From Dehalococcoidia bacterium (GTDB taxonomy: Bacteria > Chloroflexota > Dehalococcoidia > GIF9 > AB-539-J10), in NCBI GenBank assembly GCA_030602785.1, contig JAUVZB010000001.1:1-63842 (forward strand): a DNA stretch of 63,842 bases. Reading direction: 5' to 3'. The translations under genes and the position numbers were made by a program. Numbering within the stretch: position 1 is the stretch's first letter; each line of letters begins with the position of its first letter. Shown piece after piece: positions 6,627-14,576 of this stretch. The notes under the pieces are model-generated. The model saw only the letters and a program-made list of their open reading frames with translations. It had not been told where the DNA came from and searched no databases.

Positions 6627-7215
6627 CCCCTGCTGCACGACAGTGGAGGCATCTCTCCCAGCGGCGCGCAGTCGGGCGGCTGCAACGTCTCACCACGTGT
6701 GCGTCGGGGTATTTCAAAGCTACGCTGATGGCCGCCTCCGCGCTGTAGCACAGACCCGCCTTAGCGCCTTACTGTAGTGCTGCCTAAGCACACCATTCCG
6801 TCCGTACGTATGGCGACACGCTTTCTCCTGCTGATAGTCCCAACTGACGAAGTCCATCACAGGGTGGTAGTGGGCGCGAAGTGGTCCTGATGTAGGGACA
6901 GGCCTCTGCGCCTGCCCGTGGTGGGACCGATGGATGCAGATGGAGGTGTCGGTGCAGCCAACCGGCGACGGTGCACAAACCCGTGGCGGGCGGACACAGA
7001 GATTCGCCCCTACACTGGGAGGCTCGACCGTGAATGGTGATAATGAGTGGCGTTTCAGCGGCACGACATGGCCGAGCTGCTGCGTTCGTACCAATGCCAA
7101 GGAGGCTGTTTTTCCGACAGGCTCTTAGTCCGGGGCGACAGGGCCAATCGCATGCTGATAGTATCTGCCAGCACGAGATGGGAGTTGCGCGTGGAACAGA
7201 AGCGAGGTGCGACAG
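6627..7215. other. intergenic with isolated palindromes
   Basis: Two members of the palindrome family occur here: TGTAGGGACAGGCCTCTG with its CCTGCCC partner near 6892-6920, and a GGGCGGACACAGAG hairpin ending in CCCCTACA near 6986-7013. The 7067-7127 remnant follows. No credible coding sequence is seen; frames on both strands are low-complexity repeat readings. Confidence 0.6.
7067..7127 (+). repeat. mobile-element remnant shared with the left window edge
   Basis: Positions 7067-7096 are the inverted 27/30 match of bases 1-30, and TTCCGACAGGCTCTTAG at 7111-7127 matches 124-140 at 16 of 17 positions in direct orientation. No transposase frame is visible around either copy. Confidence 0.45.
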
Positions 7216-8580
7216 ATGGAACGATATGACGTGCTTGTCCTTGGTTCGGGCTGTGGCATGGAGATAGTCGACCAGGCAACGGGGAAAGGACTCAGCGTTG
7301 CGCTAGTTGAGCCGGGTCCGGTCGGGGGAACCTGCCTCAACGTGGGTTGTATTCCGTCCAACATGCTGATTGCCTCCGCCGACTTGATAGTGGAGCAGGA
7401 GAGGGCGGAGAGAATCGGTGTGAAGATGAGGATAGAGGGCGTCGATTTCCCGGCAATCATGAATCGGATGCGCGCCAGCAGGCGTGAGTCCGAGCAACAT
7501 ATGCGAGACGCTGTGCCTGAACTCCCCGGCGTCCGCTTCTACCCAGCACGCGGGGTCTTCGTCCAGCCGAAAGTGGTGAAGGTCGGCGGCGAGCAGATAG
7601 GCGCTGAGCAGGTCTTCATTGCGTGCGGAGGACGGCCGTTCGTGCCACCGATCCCTGGCCTCAATGAAGTCAAGTACCTCACCAGTGACTCCGTTCTTGA
7701 GCTGGAGAAGCAACCGGAGAGCATCATCATTATCGGTGGGGGATACATCGCCGTTGAGTACTGCCATTTCTTCTCGGCCATCGGCACCCGTGTGACAATG
7801 CTCGAGATGGCGGACCGGCTGGTCGGAGGAGAGGAGCCCGAGCTGTCACAGACGCTGCAGGATGAACTCGCGAAGAGGGCACGCGTTGTCACGGGCATGC
7901 GGGTCGAATCCGTGGCCCAGAAGGATGGCCTTGTGGAAGTCACCGCCCGCTCGGCGAACAGCGGCGAGACGGCCGTCTTCGACGGCCAGCGCATCATGGT
8001 AGCCGTGGGCCGACGACCGAACACCGACCTGCTTGAGGTGGGGAAGGGAGGAATCGACACCGACACGCACGGATTCGTACCGGTGGACGAGTACATGCGC
8101 ACCAAGCAGGCGGGCACATACGCGATCGGCGACGTCAACGGCAGGGCCATGTTCAGGCACGTGGCCAACGTGGAGGCAGAGGTTGCCGCCGCCAACGCGT
8201 TCGATAACGCGGAGATTGCGATGGACTACCATGCCGCACCGCATGCCGTGTATTCGTCTCCCCAGATTGCATCAGTCGGCCTGACGGAGGCGCGGGCGAG
8301 AGAGCTGGGGCATGATATCGTCGTCACCAGCACGCCCTACGCGGATACCGCGAAGGGAGAGGCGATCGCCGAGGAGGTCGGGTTCACAAAGGCGATAATC
8401 GAGAAGGAATCGCAGCGGATTCTCGGCTTCCACATCATCGGCCCTCACGCCGCGATACTCATCCAGGAGGTTGTGAGCGCCATGCAGTCAGGCGGACATC
8501 TGGATGAGATTGCCAGGGCAATGCACATACATCCGGCGCTATCGGAGATAGTGCCTTCTTCTTTCTCCAACCCGGGCTAG
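7216..8580 (+). CDS. dihydrolipoyl-dehydrogenase-like flavoprotein (variant 1)
   Basis: This is a class I pyridine nucleotide-disulfide oxidoreductase of 454 residues. The FAD site is VLVLGSGCGM at the N-terminus, the redox-active disulfide is Cys40/Cys45 (GGTCLNVGC), the NAD(P)H site is IIIIGGGYIAVEY, the second FAD motif is TYAIGDVNG, and the C-terminal dimer tail has HIHPALSE with the catalytic His-Glu pair. The residue after CIPS is Asn; most relatives have Lys. No E2 or lipoyl-domain gene is nearby, so the true partner may be thioredoxin or a small thiol. GAGG lies eight bases before ATG 7216. A paralog is at 40556. Confidence 0.88.
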   Translation: MERYDVLVLGSGCGMEIVDQATGKGLSVALVEPGPVGGTCLNVGCIPSNMLIASADLIVEQERAERIGVKMRIEGVDFPAIMNRMRASRRESEQHMRDAVPELPGVRFYPARGVFVQPKVVKVGGEQIGAEQVFIACGGRPFVPPIPGLNEVKYLTSDSVLELEKQPESIIIIGGGYIAVEYCHFFSAIGTRVTMLEMADRLVGGEEPELSQTLQDELAKRARVVTGMRVESVAQKDGLVEVTARSANSGETAVFDGQRIMVAVGRRPNTDLLEVGKGGIDTDTHGFVPVDEYMRTKQAGTYAIGDVNGRAMFRHVANVEAEVAAANAFDNAEIAMDYHAAPHAVYSSPQIASVGLTEARARELGHDIVVTSTPYADTAKGEAIAEEVGFTKAIIEKESQRILGFHIIGPHAAILIQEVVSAMQSGGHLDEIARAMHIHPALSEIVPSSFSNPG

Positions 8581-8634
8581 CTGCCCGCCATCGGGCGCCG
8601 CAGTTGCGATTGCCGCGGAAGCGAGAGTGTCTGT

Positions 8635-9201
8635 CTACAGGCCGCGGCCCACGGTGTAGGCGTCGCCGACAACCTCGCCGAGCCGGGCGTATCTGCGCTT
8701 GGGCGAAGTCAGGTATACGAGAGGGTCGACCTTGGTCACGTCCAAGGCATCGTCGGTAAGGCAGTCCTCCGAGATATGCGTCTGCCTGATATCTGCGACC
8801 ACGAGCGAATGCGCGCCAAGTTCAATGATGTGTTTGACCACGCACTCAAGGTTGACCGGACACTGCTCGATTAGCGGAGCCGTCTCAAGCTCACCGTAGA
8901 AGACCGTGAACCCACAGCGCTCCGCCTTGTCTGTCCTGGAGCCGGACTCGATGCCGCAGAAGTCTACCTCCCGCACCTGCGCGGCCGACGGGATATTGAC
9001 TGAGAACGCGCCGCCGGGTTCGATGCCATCGCGTGTGTGTCGCGAACGACGGATGGTGATAGTCAGCATCGGCGGGTCGGCATCGGCGAGGCTGCTCCAC
9101 GCTGCGGCCATGAAGTTCGGCTTCCCGTCGACCATCGCGCCGATGAGCAGGACGGGCAGGGGATAGAGAGAGACCTGTGGTCCCTTCGTAACCTTGTTCA
9201 C
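8635..9201 (-). CDS. flavin reductase-like (flavoredoxin) protein, copy 1
   Basis: This 188-residue protein has the FMN-binding split-barrel fold of flavin reductase-like proteins: VTKGPQVSLYPLPVLLIGA, then NFMAAAW, PPMLTITIR and FSVNIPSAAQ, with NLECVVKHIIELGAHSLVVADI near the end. Relatives bind FMN and transfer electrons or reduce flavins. It is the last of three tandem paralogs, all on the minus strand. The GTG at 9201 is chosen because the paralogs start at the equivalent GTG behind AAGGAGG; an ATG six bases upstream is too close to that site. Confidence 0.85.
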   Translation of the reverse strand: MNKVTKGPQVSLYPLPVLLIGAMVDGKPNFMAAAWSSLADADPPMLTITIRRSRHTRDGIEPGGAFSVNIPSAAQVREVDFCGIESGSRTDKAERCGFTVFYGELETAPLIEQCPVNLECVVKHIIELGAHSLVVADIRQTHISEDCLTDDALDVTKVDPLVYLTSPKRRYARLGEVVGDAYTVGRGL

Positions 9202-9307
9202 TCTCATACCTCCTTCGATAGGACACGCATAGATTGGACCGAACCCTCGCCCGGGTGGACGCCGTCACAACCTGCCGGCCGGCGCATCCGTTCCCTTCGC
9301 CGGCGGG

Positions 9308-9877
9308 CTACTTGAGGTCCAGCCCTAGGCTGAACGCACCCCCGACAGGTACGCCGGACTGCACATATTTGCGCATGGGGGAAGTTAGATAGATGAGTGG
9401 GTCCACCTTCGCCACATCCAGCGCGCCGTCGGTGAGGCAGTCCTCGGAGATGTGGGTTTGCTTGATGTCTGCGACCACGAGCGAGTGCGTACCGAGTTCA
9501 ATGATGTGTTGTACCACACACTCAAGGTTGACCGGACACTGCTCGATTAGCGGAGCCGTCTCAAGCTCCCCGTAGAAGACCGTGAACCCGCAGCGTTCCA
9601 CCTTGTCCGTCTTGGAGCCGGACTCGATGCCGCAATAGTCGACCTCGCGCGCTTGAGAGACGGAGGGTATATTCACGGAGAACGTGCCGCCGGGTTCGAT
9701 GCCGCTTCGTGTGTGTCGAGAACGGCGGATGGCAACAGACAACATCGGCGGCTCGGCATTGGCGATGCTGCCCCATGCTGCGGTCATGAAGTTCGGCTTG
9801 CCGTCCACCATCGCGCCGATGAGCAGGGCGGGTAGGGGATAGAGCCAGGTCTGTGGTCCTTTCGTTACCTTGTTCAC
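9308..9877 (-). CDS. flavin reductase-like (flavoredoxin) protein, copy 2
   Basis: This 189-residue paralog of the genes on either side has the same split-barrel layout: VTKGPQTWLYPLPALLIGA, NFMTAAWGS, FSVNIPSVSQ, YCGIESGSKTDK and NLECVVQHIIELGTHSLVVADI. It is closest to copy 1, with long identical blocks in protein and DNA, indicating the more recent duplication. The leader between copies (about 100 bp) is also duplicated and diverged, so the repeated unit was gene plus 5' region. Start is GTG behind GAAGGAGG. Confidence 0.88.
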   Translation of the reverse strand: MNKVTKGPQTWLYPLPALLIGAMVDGKPNFMTAAWGSIANAEPPMLSVAIRRSRHTRSGIEPGGTFSVNIPSVSQAREVDYCGIESGSKTDKVERCGFTVFYGELETAPLIEQCPVNLECVVQHIIELGTHSLVVADIKQTHISEDCLTDGALDVAKVDPLIYLTSPMRKYVQSGVPVGGAFSLGLDLK

Positions 9878-9983
9878 TCTTCTACCTCCTTCGGCAAGAC
9901 AGATCCGGGTCGAACTGGACCCGCGCGCGGACGGATGGAGTCAGAACCTGTCGGCCGACGCATCCGTCGCCGTCACCAGCGGG

Positions 9984-10553
9984 CTATTTGAGGTCCAGCC
10001 CCATCTTGAATGCGTCTCCGACGACCTCACCGATGCGCACGTATTTTCGTGCGGGGGCAGTCAGGAAGACAAGAGGGTCCACCTTCATCGGATCCAGAGC
10101 ACCGTCGGTAAGGCAGTCCTCCGAGACATGCGTCTGCTTGATGTCAGCGACCACCAACGAGTGCATTTCAAGGTCAATGATGTGTGCTGCCACACATTCC
10201 AGGTTGACGGGGCACTGCTCGATGAGTGGAGCCGTCTTGAGGTCGCCGTAGAAGACCTTGAATCCGCAACGTCCTATCTTGTCCACCCTGGAGCCGGATT
10301 CGAGGCCGCAGAAGTCAACTTCACGCGCCTGCGCGGCCGAAGGGATATTCACGGAGAAAGTGGCGCCGACTTTGATGGCCCCCCATGTGTATCGGGAGCG
10401 TACGATGCCAACTGACAACATCGGCGGCTTGCCATTGGCGAGACCGCCATATACGGCCGTCATGAAGTTCGGCTTTCCGTCCACCATCGCGCCAATTAGC
10501 AGGGTGGGTAGGGGATAGAACGATGTCTGCGGTCCCTGGGTCACCTTTTTCAC
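9984..10553 (-). CDS. flavin reductase-like (flavoredoxin) protein, copy 3
   Basis: The first gene of the tandem triplet (189 residues) is the most diverged. It keeps VTQGPQTSFYPLPTLLIGA, NFMTAVYGG, FSVNIPSAAQ, FCGLESGSRVDK and NLECVAAHIIDLEMHSLVVADI. Changes cluster in the part that lines the FMN pocket in relatives (AAWGS to AVYGG; RHTRSGIE to RYTWGAIK), suggesting altered substrate or redox partner. Start is GTG. All three genes can be read from one minus-strand transcript that begins upstream of this copy. Confidence 0.85.
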   Translation of the reverse strand: MKKVTQGPQTSFYPLPTLLIGAMVDGKPNFMTAVYGGLANGKPPMLSVGIVRSRYTWGAIKVGATFSVNIPSAAQAREVDFCGLESGSRVDKIGRCGFKVFYGDLKTAPLIEQCPVNLECVAAHIIDLEMHSLVVADIKQTHVSEDCLTDGALDPMKVDPLVFLTAPARKYVRIGEVVGDAFKMGLDLK

Positions 10554-10868
10554 TCTTTTGCCTCCCTCAGTTCAGACACACCCGGGCCGAACGGAACTCA
10601 TGAGCGGCTCGGGCACGGAAGCTAGAGTTTAGCATCCCTGACTGCAACCGTCGTGTTGAGCGCGTTCGGAGGCGACATGCCTGTCGCAGGGTCTTCAAGC
10701 GTCACGAAAAGACCCCGCGCGAAGGTCTCCATGCTATCAGGCCACGGTCCTTGCCGCACACGGGCGAGCCCACGCTACAGCAGTCTCCTTCCCCGGGCAC
10801 GCCGCTTGTGGCACTATAGTCAGCCAGACGGACGCAGCAGCGTCTCACTTCGCGGAGGACGGGTACAG
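10554..10868. other. divergent intergenic region
   Basis: This 315-base region separates the flavoredoxin triplet (minus) from the phosphotriesterase-family gene (plus). An open frame runs through it into the downstream gene but has no ribosome binding site and no homology. Promoters for both units are expected here; none is clear enough to mark. Confidence 0.4.
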
Positions 10869-11927
10869 ATGATGACAAAGGCACAGACAGTGTTGGGGAC
10901 AGTGGATGGAGCAGAACTGGGATTCACGCTACCTCACGAGCACCTGGTCTTCGATGGAAGCGCCATCTTCGCCGAGCCGTCGGCTGCCTCCGACAAGCAC
11001 ATGGCGCACAGTCCGGTCGGCTGGAAGACACTCAGCTGGCTGCGATACCACCCGTACGAAAACCTGGACAACGTTCGCATGCTGGACGAGCAGGAAGCCG
11101 CCTGTGAACTCCTCCTGTACCGCAAGGCGGGAGGGGTCACCCTGGCGGATGTCACCATTCCAGGGATAGGACGTGATCCTTCGGCCCTGGCTCGTCTCTC
11201 ACGCGAGACGGGCGTCAACATTGTAATGGGAACAGGGCTCTACACTGAGCCTTCTCTCACGCAGGAGTACCGCGACATGAGTGTGGACGACATTGTTGCG
11301 TTCTTCGTGCGAGATGTGAGGGAGGGTGTCGGCGATACGGGCATACACGCCGGCATTATCGGGGAGATAGGCTGCAACTGGCCGGCTACGGAGGTGGAAC
11401 TGAGATCGGTACGTGCCGCCGCAATTGCCCAGCAGGAAACCGGCGCATGTATCAGCGTTCATCCGGGCCGCAATCGCGAGGCGCCATTCCACCTGGCTGA
11501 CACCTTGCGCAAGGCCGGGGCCGACCTCACAAAGGTCATCTTCTGCCACACAGATGCACGGCTGCGCGACCCGGTGGACAGGCTTCGCCTGGCTGAGACC
11601 GGTTGCGTGCTTGAGTACGACCTGTGGGGATGGGAGGGGCATTTCCCATCCTACTGGACATCGGACGACTACATGGACATTCCCAACGATACGGATAGAA
11701 TCTACGAGGTGATGGCCCTTGCGGAGAGGGGGCACATCGAACAAATTATCATGTCGCACGACATCTGTGTGCGAAGCCGCCGCGTATGCTGGGGAGGTTG
11801 GGGCTATGCACATATTCCGACGTACGTTGTGCCGATGATGCGGAAGCGGGGACTCAGCGACGCCCAGATACGGCAGATAACCGTCGAGACGCCGCGCAGG
11901 CTGCTCTGCTTCGTTCAGGAGGCCTGA
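10869..11927 (+). CDS. phosphotriesterase-family amidohydrolase
   Basis: This 352-residue metal-dependent hydrolase belongs to the PTE/Php family of the amidohydrolase superfamily (lactonases, phosphotriesterases and related amidases). It shows the first metal motif HEH (His23, His25) in TLPHEHLVFDG, AGGVTLADVT near the bridging residue, metal histidines in ISVHPGR and VIFCHTDA, and Asp in MSHDICVR. The substrate cannot be deduced. GGAGG at 10854-10858 sits ten bases before ATG 10869; ATG 10872 is also possible. A ThDP-dependent enzyme follows after 60 bases, suggesting a shared pathway. Confidence 0.88.
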   Translation: MMTKAQTVLGTVDGAELGFTLPHEHLVFDGSAIFAEPSAASDKHMAHSPVGWKTLSWLRYHPYENLDNVRMLDEQEAACELLLYRKAGGVTLADVTIPGIGRDPSALARLSRETGVNIVMGTGLYTEPSLTQEYRDMSVDDIVAFFVRDVREGVGDTGIHAGIIGEIGCNWPATEVELRSVRAAAIAQQETGACISVHPGRNREAPFHLADTLRKAGADLTKVIFCHTDARLRDPVDRLRLAETGCVLEYDLWGWEGHFPSYWTSDDYMDIPNDTDRIYEVMALAERGHIEQIIMSHDICVRSRRVCWGGWGYAHIPTYVVPMMRKRGLSDAQIRQITVETPRRLLCFVQEA

Positions 11928-11987
11928 GGGCAGTCCGAGAGGCAGAAGCAGGGCGACAGGAAAGGCAACGTAGACAGGAGGACGAGC

Positions 11988-13661
11988 ATGTATCCGTGGG
12001 AAGCGATCGCGCGAATGGTGCAGGCGCAGGGCGTGGAATTCACGTATGGAATAGGAGACAGCCATCTGCAGCTCTTCGCCGCAAGAACGGCGGGGCTGCG
12101 GGCCATCAATGTGCGTTACGAGGGCTCAGCTCCCTTCATGGCGATGGCCTATTCCAGGCTGACGGGCAGACCGGGGGTCTGCAGCGCCAGTACAGGACCC
12201 GGCGTAGCCAACATGGTTCCCGGCGCGCTCGAAGCGCTGTATGCCTGTTCCCCCCTCGTCATGATATGCCCCGCGGTCAGTCAGCAGACGGAAGGAATGG
12301 GGGAGTTTCAGGAGTGCGACCAGATGGGAATGATGAGACCTGTCACGAAATGGTCTGTGCGCGTGCACGATATCAACCGCGTGGGTTGGTACGTCCAGCG
12401 GGCCTTCTCCCTGGCTATGAACGACCAGCCGGGGCCTGTGTTTGTCGAGATACCCAACGACGTGGGAGGTGACATAACACACGGCATCATGGTGGATGTC
12501 GAGACGCCGCGATTCAAGCCCGTCGAGCGTCTCAGGACGGCAGGGGACCCTGACGCTATCGCCAGGGCGGCGGAGCTGCTGCTGGGCGCACAGAGACCTG
12601 TTGCGATTGCAGGCAACGGCGCGATGCTTTCCGACGCCGGAAAGCCGTTCCGCGAGATAGTCGAGGCCCTCGGCATCCCGTTCGCAACGACGCCCGGAGG
12701 GCGCGGCATCCTGTCTGAGAAACATCCTCTTGCGCTGGGACTGGTAGGCATGTACCGGAACACGGTGGCGAAGGAGTATCTCAAGAACGCAGATGTCGTT
12801 CTTGCGGTCGGCAGCCGCAACGAAGCATTCCAGACGCACCGGTGGAAGGACCTGCCCGAGGGAGCTCGACTGATTCAGATAGATATCTCCGCAGCAGAGA
12901 TAGGGCGGAACTGGCAGCCGGAGGTACCCATAGTCGGAGACGGGGCGCTGGTCCTGGGCCAGCTCCTGGAGGCAGTCGGCCCGCGTGGTGGAAGCCACGC
13001 AGGCTTTGAGAGCCTTCCTCGAATCGTGCAGCTTGCCGAAGACAAACGCCGACTGACCGAGGAGGTAGCTGTGGAGTGTATAATGGAGGAGAGACCTGTA
13101 CCCGCCAAACGAATCGTGCATGAGCTCAGTGCCGTATTTGGCGACAGCACGATACTGGTGAACGAGAACGGGTCACAGGACAGCTGGTCATACTTCTTCC
13201 CGTACTATGTAGTCGGGGACAACTCGTCCTGCGTCCCCGTCGCGGAGCAGACCTGTATGGGAATGGGCGTCGTCGGAGCAATCGCAGCGAAGCTGGCGGC
13301 GCCGGAGAAGAATGTAGTCTGCGTAACCGGCGACGGGGCGTTCCAGATGTACATGAAGGAACTCGCTACCGCGGCGCAGTACAAAGCCGGTTGTACCTGG
13401 GTTGTGCTCAACAACTCGGCGTTCGGCTGGCCCAAGCACTACCAGATGGAGACCGTGGGCTGGAACACAACGTCCTTTGACGTGCAGTCGGACTTCGAGG
13501 CAATCGCTCGCGCCAGTGGCTGTCATGGCAGGCGGGTCGAGAGCTCATCCGAGCTGCGGCCGGCACTGCAGGAGGCCCTCGAATTGAACAGGCATGGCGT
13601 CCCCGTGGTCCTTGATGTCCCGACAGGTCTGGACATGTCGCACTTCAAGAGGGCGGAGTAA
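11988..13661 (+). CDS. thiamine diphosphate-dependent enzyme (acetolactate synthase-like)
   Basis: A three-domain ThDP enzyme of 557 residues. The N-terminal pyrimidine-binding domain has RYEGSAPFMA with the conserved glutamate that activates ThDP. The middle domain (about residues 190-330) is of the FAD/DHS type and may bind no cofactor. The C-terminal domain has the ThDP-Mg motif, beginning GDGAFQMYMKE and ending LNNSAFGW. Relatives include acetolactate synthase, benzoylformate decarboxylase and sulfopyruvate or oxalyl-CoA decarboxylases; which reaction applies is unclear. AGGAGG precedes ATG. It is likely co-transcribed with the phosphotriesterase-family gene and the downstream DUF1614 gene. 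Confidence 0.88.
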   Translation: MYPWEAIARMVQAQGVEFTYGIGDSHLQLFAARTAGLRAINVRYEGSAPFMAMAYSRLTGRPGVCSASTGPGVANMVPGALEALYACSPLVMICPAVSQQTEGMGEFQECDQMGMMRPVTKWSVRVHDINRVGWYVQRAFSLAMNDQPGPVFVEIPNDVGGDITHGIMVDVETPRFKPVERLRTAGDPDAIARAAELLLGAQRPVAIAGNGAMLSDAGKPFREIVEALGIPFATTPGGRGILSEKHPLALGLVGMYRNTVAKEYLKNADVVLAVGSRNEAFQTHRWKDLPEGARLIQIDISAAEIGRNWQPEVPIVGDGALVLGQLLEAVGPRGGSHAGFESLPRIVQLAEDKRRLTEEVAVECIMEERPVPAKRIVHELSAVFGDSTILVNENGSQDSWSYFFPYYVVGDNSSCVPVAEQTCMGMGVVGAIAAKLAAPEKNVVCVTGDGAFQMYMKELATAAQYKAGCTWVVLNNSAFGWPKHYQMETVGWNTTSFDVQSDFEAIARASGCHGRRVESSSELRPALQEALELNRHGVPVVLDVPTGLDMSHFKRAE

Positions 13662-13668
13662 CGGCAAG

Positions 13669-14322
13669 ATGATATTCGTACCGTTGGGCTGCCTTGTTGC
13701 CATCCTGCTGTTCCTATCCATCCCGCTGATACTCGGGCTGTTCTTCCTCAATCTTGTGTCGTTCTCGTTTGGCGAACTCGGTCTGTCGCCGTCGGCGGCC
13801 ATCGCAGTGATAGTCCTTATGTTGATAGGCTCGCTGGTCAACATACCGCTCACACGGCGGCGCGTGGTCTACGAGAGACCGAGCGGCATCCGCGGCCTCT
13901 TCTCAGGGCCACAGACCGGGTACTCAGGTGTGGCCATCAACCTGGGGGGAGCAATCATCCCTATCTGCCTCTGTGCCCATCTCGCCACCATCGTGCCTTC
14001 GCTCTGGGAGATCGGAATTGCGACGGCGATCATGGCGGTAGTTGCGAAGGCTATCGCCAGACCCGTCCCGGGGAGGGGAATCGTCCTGCCCATGTTCGTC
14101 CCGCCAATCCTGTCGGCGTTGCTGGCAATTCTTCTTGCCCGTGAGTTCGCCGCACCATGCGCCTACATCGCAGGCACGATGGGCGTATTGATTGGCGCTG
14201 ACCTCCTGAACCTACACAAGATTCGGAGATTCGAGGGCATGGTTTCAATCGGGGGTGCCGGACTGTTTGACGGCATCTTCCTGGTCGGCATCGTTGCCGT
14301 ATTCCTGACCGCGCTGGTGTAG
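13669..14322 (+). CDS. DUF1614-family multi-spanning membrane protein
   Basis: This 217-residue protein has about six or seven hydrophobic helices, starting with a segment rich in Leu and Ile (VAILLFLSIPLILGLFF). Motifs such as IGSLVNIPLT, AINLGGAIIPI and MGVLIGADLLNL agree with the DUF1614 family, whose function is unknown. ATG 13669 lies eight bases after the ThDP gene stop, with GGAG at 13655-13658, so translation is probably coupled. The last 16 codons are repeated in a remnant 6.5 kb downstream. Confidence 0.82.
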   Translation: MIFVPLGCLVAILLFLSIPLILGLFFLNLVSFSFGELGLSPSAAIAVIVLMLIGSLVNIPLTRRRVVYERPSGIRGLFSGPQTGYSGVAINLGGAIIPICLCAHLATIVPSLWEIGIATAIMAVVAKAIARPVPGRGIVLPMFVPPILSALLAILLAREFAAPCAYIAGTMGVLIGADLLNLHKIRRFEGMVSIGGAGLFDGIFLVGIVAVFLTALV

Positions 14323-14502
14323 CGTGGCCTGGCACCCGGGGACAACCCGGTATGCCGTGTGATAGAGGACGCGTCACCATGCAGCACTGGAGAGTCGAGG
14401 ATGCCCGCAGAGCTCGCCTGCCACCCTACGCGCTGTTCATCTCGTAGCGGACGATTTCCTCGAGCCTCTTCCGTGACTTCGCACCGCCGAACTGCCGTGG
14501 GA
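14271..14502. repeat. diverged direct repeat, left copy
   Basis: This segment aligns with 20766-21001 in the same orientation. It covers the 3' end of the DUF1614 gene, a diverged spacer, and the last codons of a nitroreductase gene. The two copies enclose the 1856-residue gene. The coding ends are well conserved and the spacer much less so, meaning the duplication is old. Confidence 0.75.
14426..14502 (-). pseudogene. 3' remnant of a nitroreductase gene
   Basis: The minus strand reads FGGAKSRKRLEEIVRYEMNSA then stop. The intact nitroreductase at 20922-21440 ends SGGAKSRKRLEQIVRYETDSA. Only about 21 codons remain and the rest of the gene is absent, so this is a truncated duplicate created with the flanking direct repeat. 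Confidence 0.8.
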
Positions 14503-14576
14503 AAAAGAGAGAAGTCTCAGATTCAAGACGCTCCTGTTCTGGGAGAGCAGGCTAGGTGCTGACGGCAGGATTCCTG

